Assembly: GCA_030642845.1 (NCBI GenBank) | Contig: DAOWMZ010000137.1 | Location: 1 to 5,855, forward strand | Source of the DNA: Candidatus Zixiibacteriota bacterium | Lineage (GTDB): Bacteria > Zixibacteria > MSB-5A5 > GN15 > FEB-12 | Reading direction: 5' to 3' | DNA length: 5,855 nucleotides | Shown here: one piece after another, positions 1 through 5,580 of the stretch | Layout: each line of letters opens with the position of its first letter | Numbering within the stretch: position 1 is the first letter of the stretch | Notes under the pieces: model-generated | What the model saw: the letters and a program-made list of their open reading frames with translations, nothing else | Database searches by the model: none | What the model was told of the DNA's origin: nothing | Program-made: the position numbers and the translations under genes

Positions 1-80
1 CCATGCCATTCTCTGGCGACTTCTGATTTTCCCACTCCCGGGGCTCCCCCGATAAATATCAGTTTTGATTCTCTATTCAT
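1..80 (-). CDS. P-loop NTPase/kinase, N-terminal fragment (runs off window)
   Basis: The ATG at 80-78 opens a frame that stays open to the window edge, giving 26 complete codons. The visible protein begins MNRESKLIFIGGAPGVGKSE and contains a Walker A motif (G-A-P-G-V-G-K-S, residues 12-19) right after a hydrophobic beta strand (LIFI), the standard start of a P-loop fold. Such a protein binds ATP or GTP in the cytoplasm. With the motif this close to the N-terminus, a small-molecule kinase or a small ATPase is more likely than a multidomain protein, but the Walker B and specificity regions are outside the window. The start lies 46 bases after the stop of the propeller gene, so the two may be co-transcribed. 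I see no good Shine-Dalgarno sequence before this ATG, and no other start codon in frame back to the upstream stop at 138-140. Confidence 0.75.
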   Translation of the reverse strand, partial: MNRESKLIFIGGAPGVGKSEVAREWH

Positions 81-126
81 TTTGTATGCAATTATTTCAA
101 ACCACTGGGAGTTTGACCTAAAAAGA

Positions 127-1059
127 CTACTCTGTTTTTAATTTCTTTTTTACATACTCCATATCAAGTTCAATAGCCCAAATAGCCCAGTATCCGGTTC
201 TGGTGCTCGAGAATGCGATTTTATTTCCATCGGGTGACCAGCTTGGTTCAAGATCATAGCCTGGATTTGAATCATCCCCCGAATAAAAAGTAAGCTGAAC
301 TGGCTCTCCACCTTCCGAAGGCATTATCCATAAATCAACGTTCCCTTCATGATCAGATGCAAATACAATTAATGAACCATCAGGTGAAAGACATGGTTTC
401 TTTTGCCTTCCCTCAAAAAAAGTAAGCTGATACGCATCATTTGTATCCACCGGGATTACCCAAATATCAGTTTTATGCGATGATGTATCCATCAATTCGG
501 TAATAATACTTTTGCCGTCATGTGTCCAGCAAAACGGAATTGTAATTTTCCCATTCAGATTAAATATACTTTTTATATCACCTGTCATTAATTCCAAAGT
601 CATCAATTCCCCTTTTGAATGAAAGGCAATCTTTTTCCCATCAGGAGACCAACATGGCATACCACTCATTTCAATAGGAATATTTTCCGGCACAACTCGA
701 ATTGGAGTTCCCCCGTCTATAGAAGCAATAAGAATCTGAGTACCTGTTTCTCCATCAAATACTATAGAAGAACCGTCGGGAGACCATTGTGCGTGTTGGG
801 AAAAATAATCTGTCATTTGAACTGCAGTCCCTCCATCTGATGGTATTTTCATAGTAGTGCAAGTAGTTCTTGAGCCTGATGAATAAATAATAAATTTACC
901 ATCGGGAGACCAATTAGGATAACCGTCATGTGTTGTATCACTGAAGGTTAATTGATTTAAAGAAAGTTGTTGAGATAGAAGTATGGAGTTACATAGAAGT
1001 GTAACAGAGAAAATTATTATCACTGTTAATAAATTATGTTTATTGAATAATGTATTCAT
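127..1059 (-). CDS. Secreted TolB-like six-bladed beta-propeller (PD40/WD40-like) protein
   Basis: This 310-residue protein has an N-terminal hydrophobic segment (about residues 10-29) after a short basic stretch, so it is probably exported or anchored in the inner membrane; there is no lipobox. The rest is six PD40-type repeats marked by W-S-P-D-G or variants at residues 50-54, 92-96, 137-141, 178-182 (WTHDG), 224-228 (LSPDG) and 274-278. They are typically followed by I-x-F-x-S and preceded by the PxGGxxxQLTF-type turn of the previous blade. Six such repeats match the TolB C-terminal propeller. The N-terminal domain of true TolB is absent, as is the C-terminal hydrolase domain of S9 peptidases, so it is neither a full TolB nor a dipeptidyl peptidase. 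The likely role is protein binding in the periplasm; the partner is unknown. A clear GGGAG ribosome site sits 6 bases before the ATG. The gene has its own upstream region and is separated from the HtrA operon by a terminator. Confidence 0.88.
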   Translation of the reverse strand: MNTLFNKHNLLTVIIIFSVTLLCNSILLSQQLSLNQLTFSDTTHDGYPNWSPDGKFIIYSSGSRTTCTTMKIPSDGGTAVQMTDYFSQHAQWSPDGSSIVFDGETGTQILIASIDGGTPIRVVPENIPIEMSGMPCWSPDGKKIAFHSKGELMTLELMTGDIKSIFNLNGKITIPFCWTHDGKSIITELMDTSSHKTDIWVIPVDTNDAYQLTFFEGRQKKPCLSPDGSLIVFASDHEGNVDLWIMPSEGGEPVQLTFYSGDDSNPGYDLEPSWSPDGNKIAFSSTRTGYWAIWAIELDMEYVKKKLKTE

Positions 1060-1065
1060 TTACAT

Positions 1066-1070
1066 CTCCC
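1066..1070 (-). promoter_or_regulatory. Ribosome binding site of the propeller gene
   Basis: GGGAG on the minus strand ends 6 bases before the ATG at 1059. It is a strong Shine-Dalgarno match and fixes the start codon. Confidence 0.8.
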
Positions 1071-1147
1071 AATTTGTCAATGTTATTTAACATAATACTA
1101 TGCTATTCATATTAAACAACTCTTATTCACTGAATCGATGTTTATAA

Positions 1148-1174
1148 ATTATAGATGATTTGTAATAGTATCAA
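1148..1174 (-). promoter_or_regulatory. Possible promoter of the propeller gene
   Basis: Read on the minus strand, TTGATA (1174-1169) is followed after 15 bases by a perfect TATAAT (1153-1148). The -35 differs from the sigma-70 consensus at one position, but the 15-base spacer is shorter than the usual 17, which lowers confidence. It would give a leader of about 80 bases and lies just downstream of the terminator hairpin at 1191-1212, where a new transcription unit is expected to begin. Confidence 0.35.
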
Positions 1175-1182
1175 GCTACTAT

Positions 1183-1212
1183 AAGAAAACCGGCAGACGA
1201 GGGCGTCTGCCG
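1183..1212 (-). terminator. Rho-independent terminator-like hairpin
   Basis: A perfect 9-bp GC-rich stem (CGGCAGACG at 1191-1199 pairing with CGTCTGCCG at 1204-1212) closes a 4-base loop. On the minus strand the stem is followed directly by GTTTTCTTAT, a U-rich tract as in intrinsic terminators. It lies about 280 bases downstream of the stop of the PDZ pseudoprotease gene and upstream of the propeller gene, so it would end the HtrA operon transcript. Perfect stems of this kind are also common as dispersed palindromic repeats, so it may be both. Confidence 0.6.
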
Positions 1213-1336
1213 ATCACATTGAGATCCCACCATAAATGATGGACTACCAATTTGAACAGTAAACCCGCCCAGACGGGCAAACCCATCGCAAGGGGTGTGT
1301 TGAAAAAGTTAACAATGATATAAAACCTTTTGTTTT

Positions 1337-1364
1337 TGTCATTCCCGACCTGATCGGGAATCCA
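1337..1364 (+). repeat. 28-nt hairpin repeat unit, copy 1
   Basis: It begins TGTC and ends TCCA, with an 8-bp stem (ATTCCCGA at 1341-1348 with TCGGGAAT at 1354-1361) and a 5-base loop. It resembles the widespread 'TGTCATTCCCG...CGGGAATCC' intergenic palindromes seen in many bacterial genomes. Confidence 0.75.
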
Positions 1365-1393
1365 TCTATCTCTTTAAAATTTAATATCTTAAA

Positions 1394-1421
1394 TGGATCC
1401 CCAATCAAGTTGGGGATGACA
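1394..1421 (-). repeat. 28-nt hairpin repeat unit, copy 2 (inverted)
   Basis: The same unit in opposite orientation, with an 8-bp stem (ATCCCCAA at 1397-1404 with TTGGGGAT at 1410-1417) and a 5-base loop. It differs from copy 1 at 5 of 28 positions. Four of those five form two compensated stem pairs (unit positions 7/23 and 11/19), and the fifth is in the loop. Confidence 0.75.
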
Positions 1422-1489
1422 GGAAGAATGAGATTGTTATATATTTGGGGTTTATCAACACTCCCCAAGCGATGGGCCACCAATAATAC

Positions 1490-2911
1490 CTACTCAGTCT
1501 TTACATTCACAAACAAAGTTTGGTTGTTGCGCCAGATGAAGAAAATAATTTCTTCGGGGTTGGTTGTTTCCAAATCAGTCATTGCAGTTTCGGCATCTTC
1601 AATCGAACCGATATCCTGATCACCAATGCGCTGAATAATATCACCAATCCGAAGTCCGCCAATATTTGCCAGACCACCCATTTCGAGTTTGGAAACAACT
1701 ACACCCTCAAATTCTTCCGGATCAAGATTGGTTATCATATAATCAGCGAAGACCATATTGCGGACTTTGAACTCAAGACTTTCATTTTCATATTCGGGAG
1801 AGTCAACCGCCGCTATCGGGGCTTCCTTGAGGGTAGCCAGAAGACTCAAAGTATCAATCTTTGTATCATTACGCCTGACAACAGCCAATTCAATCGAGGC
1901 TCCCGGCCCCATCTCCGAAATCATACGCTGGAACACCGGCAGTTTTTCTTCTTTATCAACTTCGATCTTCTGACCATTGACTTCGAAAATTATATCACCA
2001 ATAACCAGTCCGGATTTATCGGCGGGAGAATTTTTCACGATGTCGTTGATAATAATACCACCGGGAACATCCAAACCCCAGAATTCAGCAATGTCTTTGG
2101 TTAAGGCCTGAAGAGTTATCCCCAGCCAGCCTCTGTCAACTTCCCCTTTCTGAGGAGGATCAGCGATTAGTTCAGTCAATGTTTCAGCCGAGATAACTCC
2201 CAATAATGGAATCCCGAATTGTCCGAAAGATTCCAACAGACCACCGGCATCGGTTGAGGCAGTGGTTGGGTCCATCATAGTTCCCAAAACTCCGACAGGT
2301 TCAAGATTGCTGTTAAACAGTACCGATGTTTTCTGAAGCTGATTAAATCCAACAGTGAGTATAAACTCTTCAGGTGATTTCACTAAAGCCGAAACCATGC
2401 CGATATCAGCCGCCAATGGAGGAGATATAAATTCCGGAAGAAGCATATACAAACAGAGCCAGTCTCCAACTTTATATTCCTGATCGGGCTTAAAGACTAC
2501 CGGTCTGAATTTTTCCTCATCGGAAATAATTTTTAAAAAGCCGATACTAGTAAAACGATCAACCCCGATATATTCGCCATCATAAGTTTTCCCATCGAGA
2601 GTTCTGATTTCAATATGCACCGGCGTAGTTTTGACAGTGAAACCGGTCATAGTTGACAAGCCGCCGTCGCTGGATAGTGAAGTACCATCAAAAATTACAA
2701 TTCCATCCGAGGTGACAATTGTACCTAAATATTGCTCGGTCTGATCTGTAGTATGGATACCGAAGGAGACTTCAATTTTCATATCAATAATAACCGAGTA
2801 CTCTTCAACTTCATTTTCCAATTTAGAGAAATCAAAATCCTGAGCGGTTAAATTTCCAACTCCGGCAATCAAAAAAAGAGCAGTTAAAACGTATGAAATG
2901 ATTTTACTCAT
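1490..2911 (-). CDS. Catalytically dead HtrA-like protein with two PDZ domains
   Basis: This 473-residue protein has a signal peptide (residues 1-23, likely cleaved after LTA). Next comes a region shaped like an HtrA protease domain (about 35-250), then PDZ1 (about 258-360, starting GWLGI) and PDZ2 (about 375-470, with GGLRIGDII). The protease-like part follows the neighbour step by step: TSDGIVIF matches its HKDGYVVT, and EYIGVDRFTSIGFLKI matches EYIGGDPLTDVAVIKL. By hand alignment the catalytic His falls on Thr77, the Asp on Ser122 and the Ser on about Lys194, and the GNSGG motif is gone. It should therefore bind but not cut peptides. Its ATG overlaps the end of the htrA gene (ATGAGTAA, 8 bases shared) and its ribosome site lies inside htrA, so translation is coupled. 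The open frame is full length and both PDZ domains are well formed, arguing against a decaying pseudogene. Likely periplasmic; its exact role is unknown. Confidence 0.88.
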   Translation of the reverse strand: MSKIISYVLTALFLIAGVGNLTAQDFDFSKLENEVEEYSVIIDMKIEVSFGIHTTDQTEQYLGTIVTSDGIVIFDGTSLSSDGGLSTMTGFTVKTTPVHIEIRTLDGKTYDGEYIGVDRFTSIGFLKIISDEEKFRPVVFKPDQEYKVGDWLCLYMLLPEFISPPLAADIGMVSALVKSPEEFILTVGFNQLQKTSVLFNSNLEPVGVLGTMMDPTTASTDAGGLLESFGQFGIPLLGVISAETLTELIADPPQKGEVDRGWLGITLQALTKDIAEFWGLDVPGGIIINDIVKNSPADKSGLVIGDIIFEVNGQKIEVDKEEKLPVFQRMISEMGPGASIELAVVRRNDTKIDTLSLLATLKEAPIAAVDSPEYENESLEFKVRNMVFADYMITNLDPEEFEGVVVSKLEMGGLANIGGLRIGDIIQRIGDQDIGSIEDAETAMTDLETTNPEEIIFFIWRNNQTLFVNVKTE

Positions 2912-4277
2912 CAGAATTTTCCTTTGCGGTCTGATTTAGTTTTAGCAGGATGAACCTGGTACTTCCGTTTCTATCTACAGTGAGAAGAATTTTCTCATTA
3001 AGGTCAACATCAATATTATCATAGGCGGCAATAAAATCGATCAGATTTATCGGCTCAATATTATTTATTTTTTTAATAACATCACCACGCCGCATCCCCC
3101 CCGTATCAGCCGCTCCATTGCGTTTGACTCCGGCGACAAAAACACCAACAGTATCTTCGAGATTATTGTCAATTTTCATCTGGCCGGTAATCGCCTTTAC
3201 CGTGAAATCCCATTTGCTTACTTCAAAATCTTCACCCTGCAAATCGCCTAATTGATTGGTAATAACTTTAAAGGTATATTCCTGATCCCCTCTTAATACC
3301 TTCAAGCTGATTTCCGAACCGGGTTCATATTCAGCAATAGTTTTATAAAAAGCGGGAAGCTCCTCAAGAAAACGAGCCGAAACAGGCTTGCCATCAACTT
3401 CCAAAATTACATCTCCCGCTTTAAGAAAACTTTTTTCCGCCGGTGAACCGTGGTCAATCGATGAGACCAGCACTCCTTTATCTCTACCGGTTTTGAAAAA
3501 CTGTTCCATCTCTTGCAAAGCCTGGCAGTGAACACCGATCCAACTTCTGATAACACCCCCATGATCCAGAATAGCCGAGGTTACTTCTTTGACTATATTA
3601 ACAGGAATGGCAAATCCGAGATTGTTGGCAAACATTGTTGCGCGGGAATTTATACCAATAACCCGGCCGTTCAGATCAACAAGAGGACCGCCGGAATTTC
3701 CCGGGTTAATAGCAGCGTCGGTTTGAATCCAAAGATTGTATATTCCGGTTCTCTCACCTGAAGGGAGGCGAACATTGTCTCCGAAAAAACGATCACGAGT
3801 AGAAATAACACCGGCAGAAACCGAACGAGAAAGCGACAGCGGGGAACCCATTGCCAAAACAAACTGCCCCACCTGAAGAGAGTCGGAATCACCGAATTCA
3901 GCAATATTAATATCACCGTGATATCCATCTAATTGCAGTTTAATAACAGCCACATCGGTCAGAGGATCACCCCCGATATATTCAGCCGGAACAAGTTCTT
4001 TGTCATTTAAAGTACAGATAATTCTTTCAGCTTTACCTGCCACATGATAATTGGTAACCACATAGCCGTCTTTATGGAAAATCACACCGGAACCGATAAC
4101 GGCCTGTTTTTCAAGTTCACCTGTGTTGTAATTTTTTATGACGGGCTGGATATGAACCAAAGCCGGCAGAACCTTATCCCGTGCTTTATAAATTTCCTGC
4201 TGTTGAATAATCTCGGCTGAAAGCGACAGTGAAGTAGCAATCAAGATTGAAATTGAAAAAAGTATTCTTCTGTACAT
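2904..4277 (-). CDS. htrA: Periplasmic HtrA/DegP-family serine protease, two PDZ domains
   Basis: Family S1C serine protease that degrades or refolds misfolded envelope proteins. Counting from the chosen ATG (457 residues), there is a signal peptide at 1-20 (cleavage near SLS-AEI), a trypsin-like domain at about 28-240, PDZ1 at about 245-342 (SWIGV start) and PDZ2 at about 355-448. The triad is complete: His78 in VVTNYHVAG, Asp108 in DPLTDVAVIKL, and Ser195 in NPGNSGGPLVDLNG; GFAIPVNIVKEV at 221-232 is also typical. The loop after strand 1 (LA loop) is short, unlike the long loop of E. coli DegP, and the length is near the usual 450-500. The frame extends 15 codons further upstream to a TTG at 4322, but the ATG at 4277 is preferred because AGGAG lies 5 bases before it and the signal peptide then starts cleanly. 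A weaker in-frame ATG lies at 4295. It is the first gene of a two-gene operon with the dead paralogue. Confidence 0.95.
   Translation of the reverse strand: MYRRILFSISILIATSLSLSAEIIQQQEIYKARDKVLPALVHIQPVIKNYNTGELEKQAVIGSGVIFHKDGYVVTNYHVAGKAERIICTLNDKELVPAEYIGGDPLTDVAVIKLQLDGYHGDINIAEFGDSDSLQVGQFVLAMGSPLSLSRSVSAGVISTRDRFFGDNVRLPSGERTGIYNLWIQTDAAINPGNSGGPLVDLNGRVIGINSRATMFANNLGFAIPVNIVKEVTSAILDHGGVIRSWIGVHCQALQEMEQFFKTGRDKGVLVSSIDHGSPAEKSFLKAGDVILEVDGKPVSARFLEELPAFYKTIAEYEPGSEISLKVLRGDQEYTFKVITNQLGDLQGEDFEVSKWDFTVKAITGQMKIDNNLEDTVGVFVAGVKRNGAADTGGMRRGDVIKKINNIEPINLIDFIAAYDNIDVDLNEKILLTVDRNGSTRFILLKLNQTAKENSDE
2920..2925 (-). promoter_or_regulatory. Ribosome binding site of the dead paralogue, inside htrA
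   Basis: AAAGGA on the minus strand lies 8 bases before the ATG at 2911, within the last codons of the htrA gene. Its position supports translational coupling of the two proteins. Confidence 0.6.
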
Positions 4278-4282
4278 TCTTA

Positions 4283-4287
4283 CTCCT
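4283..4287 (-). promoter_or_regulatory. Ribosome binding site deciding the htrA start
   Basis: AGGAG on the minus strand, 5 bases before the ATG at 4277. It favours that start over the in-frame TTG at 4322 and the ATG at 4295. Confidence 0.75.
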
Positions 4288-4332
4288 ATATACATCTGAT
4301 GTCCGTTATAACCCTCAGACAAACCAAAAGTT

Positions 4333-4354
4333 CTCTTAAGGTCGATTATAAGAG
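4333..4354. promoter_or_regulatory. Inverted repeat at the htrA promoter
   Basis: CTCTTA (4333-4338) and TAAGAG (4349-4354) face each other across 10 bases, overlapping the proposed -10 region and start of the htrA transcript. It could be an operator for a dimeric regulator or a small hairpin at the 5' end of the mRNA. A 6-bp repeat can arise by chance in AT-rich DNA. Confidence 0.35.
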
Positions 4355-4382
4355 TATAAAACTACAGAATACCTCCCGGCAA
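4353..4382 (-). promoter_or_regulatory. Candidate sigma-70-type promoter of the htrA operon
   Basis: On the minus strand, TTGCCG (4382-4377) is followed after 18 bases by TATACT (4358-4353), matching the -35 consensus at 4 of 6 and the -10 at 5 of 6. A perfect TATAAT also lies at 4350-4345 but without a good -35. The predicted leader is about 70 bases. Confidence 0.4.
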
Positions 4383-4445
4383 GTTTTATAAGGGGGATTT
4401 TACCTCTTTTATTAAAGATATTAAGTAGATCATATTTGAAATAAG

Positions 4446-4466
4446 AGTGATTCGATCACTTATTTT
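4446..4466 (+). terminator. Weak terminator-like hairpin
   Basis: A 6-bp stem (AGTGAT at 4446-4451 with ATCACT at 4455-4460) with a 3-base TCG loop is followed on the plus strand by TATTTTT. Read on the minus strand it is followed by CTTATTTC. No plus-strand gene needs a terminator here. It may work weakly in the minus direction to insulate htrA from the upstream gene. Confidence 0.3.
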
Positions 4467-4482
4467 TGGTAGTAAATAGTAG

Positions 4483-4507
4483 GGCAGGATCCCAGAGCGA
4501 TCCTGCC
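4483..4507. repeat. GC-rich palindrome (REP-like hairpin)
   Basis: A perfect 9-bp stem (GGCAGGATC at 4483-4491 with GATCCTGCC at 4499-4507) with a 7-base loop. On the plus strand it is followed by AGTTTTG; on the minus strand no U-tract follows, so it is not a standard terminator for the upstream gene. It belongs to the hairpin-rich part of the 416-base gap 4278-4693. Confidence 0.6.
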
Positions 4508-4529
4508 AGTTTTGTAGAATTTCATAACC

Positions 4530-4601
4530 GGCGGAGACAAGCCCCGCCTCTACGCGAAATAAAGTTTCACCAACCGTGTAGAGGGCGGCCTTGTGTCGCC
4601 C
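4530..4601. repeat. Inverted pair of 24-nt hairpin units (REPIN-like)
   Basis: Unit 1 (4530-4553) and unit 2 (4578-4601, opposite strand) are separated by 24 bases. Each has a 5-bp outer stem: GGCGG with CCGCC in unit 1, and GGGCG with CGCCC in unit 2 read on the minus strand. Each also has one inner pair and a shared CTCTAC tail. They match at 18 of 24 positions, and all six differences fall at paired positions as three compensatory swaps (unit positions 3/17, 4/16 and 7/13). No coding sequence is supported here. Confidence 0.7.
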
Positions 4602-4629
4602 GTAATATTAAAAAGCTCATCAGGTCTTG

Positions 4630-4642
4630 CCTGCAAAGCAGG
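4630..4642. repeat. Small hairpin
   Basis: CCTGC (4630-4634) and GCAGG (4638-4642) form a 5-bp stem with an AAA loop. No U-tract follows on either strand, so the function is unclear. Confidence 0.3.
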
Positions 4643-4672
4643 ACAATACCCAGCAGAACAACAATCTAATTC

Positions 4673-4699
4673 AAATAAATATGGCTTAGCCACTTATTT
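4673..4699 (-). terminator. Possible terminator overlapping the toast-rack gene stop
   Basis: TGGC (4682-4685) pairs with GCCA (4689-4692), flanked by AAATAA (4673-4678) and TTATTT (4694-4699), which also pair across a small internal loop. On the minus strand the core stem is followed by TATTTATTTG. The structure includes the stop codon of the gene. The core is only 4 bp, so it may be weak. Confidence 0.35.
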
Positions 4700-5551
4700 T
4701 TGATAGATGTCCACTGATCCCAAACCAACATCTATTTCTACCAGAAGCCTGATATCGGCATCTTCATAGTCATCCGATTCATAAACATCATCATCCACTT
4801 CATCCAGGTCGGTTCTGTGGAAATCAATTGATGAAAGCCATCCTGCTCCATCGGTTTCAACTCTGACCGGGATATCATCAGGAAGTATTATTTCCATTGA
4901 TCCCACCCCAATTTCAATATCAACTCTGGAATATCCGGAATATTTACCCCTTAAATCGAGTTCAAATGAACCAACACCACCTTCAAAACCAAAATACTTA
5001 AAATTGGCATTACCAAAATTAATCATTTCGAGTGAACAGGCACCAGCTTCAATATTTATTTCATCCAGTCTGGTTGGATTTGGTTTTGAAAATTCAATTA
5101 TAGAAGAAGCAGCTCCAACCTCGAACTTGAAGCTTTCAAGCTGCAATCCACCCAGATCCATCTCGGCTTCACAGGCCCCAATTTCCATCTCAAGAGACAT
5201 TGGATATTTTGTTGAGAGAGTCAAATTCCAATCATTTTCCTCGGTATCAATATCAAAGCCATCTTTATGATCACTTTCCAGATAGAGTTTACCTACTCCG
5301 CCTTTAACTTCATATTCGTGAAAAATATCAACTACTTTGGGCTCATAAGTAATCTCACCTCTGAGAACATCATCTATATCATCAGCATTTATGGTTATCT
5401 CCCCTGCTCCAAATTCAATCATAACCTCTACAGTTTTAGCATTATCAGCTTCAATTTTAACTTGTTCGTGAGCGACCCTCCCGGCAGTGGCAATAGCAGG
5501 CATTAGAAATAAAATCACTAATAAACTTGAAATTAGATTTCTCGAACTCAT
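4694..5551 (-). CDS. Secreted toast-rack/DUF4097 (LiaF-like) repeat protein
   Basis: This 285-residue protein has a signal peptide (residues 1-23, cleavage near ATA-GR) and no other membrane segment. The mature part is a ladder of short beta repeats of the form (hydrophobic)-E-x-G-x-G-x-x-E-x-x-(hydrophobic). They lie at about residues 48-54, 84-91, 124-133, 145-154, 168-177, 191-200, 214-223 and 275-284, with a spacing of 21-23 in the middle. This pattern is typical of the LiaF C-terminal / DUF2154 / DUF4097 'toast-rack' adhesin-like group. Those families sit at the envelope, often beside stress-sensing or polymer-forming genes; here the molecular role is unknown. An acidic loop (about 248-266) precedes the last repeat. 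The frame could begin at a TTG two codons upstream (5557), but the ATG at 5551 has GGAG 7 bases before it. Probably in an operon with the membrane protein gene ending 59 bases upstream. Confidence 0.8.
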   Translation of the reverse strand: MSSRNLISSLLVILFLMPAIATAGRVAHEQVKIEADNAKTVEVMIEFGAGEITINADDIDDVLRGEITYEPKVVDIFHEYEVKGGVGKLYLESDHKDGFDIDTEENDWNLTLSTKYPMSLEMEIGACEAEMDLGGLQLESFKFEVGAASSIIEFSKPNPTRLDEINIEAGACSLEMINFGNANFKYFGFEGGVGSFELDLRGKYSGYSRVDIEIGVGSMEIILPDDIPVRVETDGAGWLSSIDFHRTDLDEVDDDVYESDDYEDADIRLLVEIDVGLGSVDIYQK

Positions 5552-5558
5552 AACCAAT

Positions 5559-5562
5559 CTCC
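5559..5562 (-). promoter_or_regulatory. Ribosome binding site deciding the toast-rack gene start
   Basis: GGAG on the minus strand, 7 bases before the ATG at 5551. The alternative TTG at 5557 would be only 1 base away, which is too close. Confidence 0.7.
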
Positions 5563-5580
5563 ATCCATTATAGATTCATT

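Larger units (their letters stand above)
1282..1476. repeat. 195-bp imperfect palindromic element (REPIN/MITE-like)
   Basis: The ends are 22-nt inverted repeats (1282-1303 and 1455-1476), both reading CCCATCGC..GGGG.GTGTTGA, with 19 of 22 positions identical. Nested inside is a second inverted pair of 28-nt hairpin units (1337-1364 and 1394-1421). Both pairs share the same midpoint, base 1379, which is also the centre of TTAAAATTTAA (1374-1384). The 33-nt stretches between outer and inner repeats are equal in length but match at only about half of positions. No coding potential is convincing: the small minus-strand frame over it merely translates the repeat. No target duplication is evident at the ends. 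The element ends 13 bases after the stop of the pseudoprotease gene and fills most of the 430-base gap 1060-1489. It could be a non-autonomous mobile element or a transcript 3'-end structure. Confidence 0.75.

Noticed and set aside
1071..1076. Perfect TTGACA on the minus strand near the propeller gene
   Set aside because: A -10 at the right distance would fall inside the coding sequence, and no TATAAT-like hexamer is there.
1244..1483. Minus-strand open frame of 79 codons
   Set aside because: It lies entirely across the palindromic repeat region. Its peptide (with strings such as VIPNLIGDP and GFPIRSGMT) is the translation of repeat DNA, and there is no ribosome site.
1520..2104. Plus-strand open frame of 194 codons
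   Set aside because: It is antisense to the dead HtrA paralogue, which has clear domains, a signal peptide and a ribosome site. The antisense peptide shows no recognisable family or low-complexity-free domain.
1490..2911. Reading the dead HtrA paralogue as a pseudogene
   Set aside because: The frame is intact over 473 codons with a good signal peptide, well-formed PDZ domains and a coupled start. Only catalytic residues are lost, so a functional non-protease is more likely.
3671..3928. Second minus-strand frame inside the htrA gene
   Set aside because: It is an out-of-frame shadow of the protease domain; the real frame holds the catalytic Ser and Asp motifs.
4278..4322. 15-codon N-terminal extension of htrA starting at TTG
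   Set aside because: The extension puts polar residues before the signal peptide, while AGGAG stands 5 bases before the ATG at 4277.
4466..4669. Plus-strand open frame of 67 codons
   Set aside because: It runs through the hairpin repeats at 4483-4601 and has no ribosome site or protein-like composition.
5568..5573. Perfect TATAAT on the minus strand before the toast-rack gene
   Set aside because: Transcription from it would begin about at the ribosome site, and the sequence 17 bases upstream (TTAATT) is not a -35. It is more likely a chance match in AT-rich DNA.
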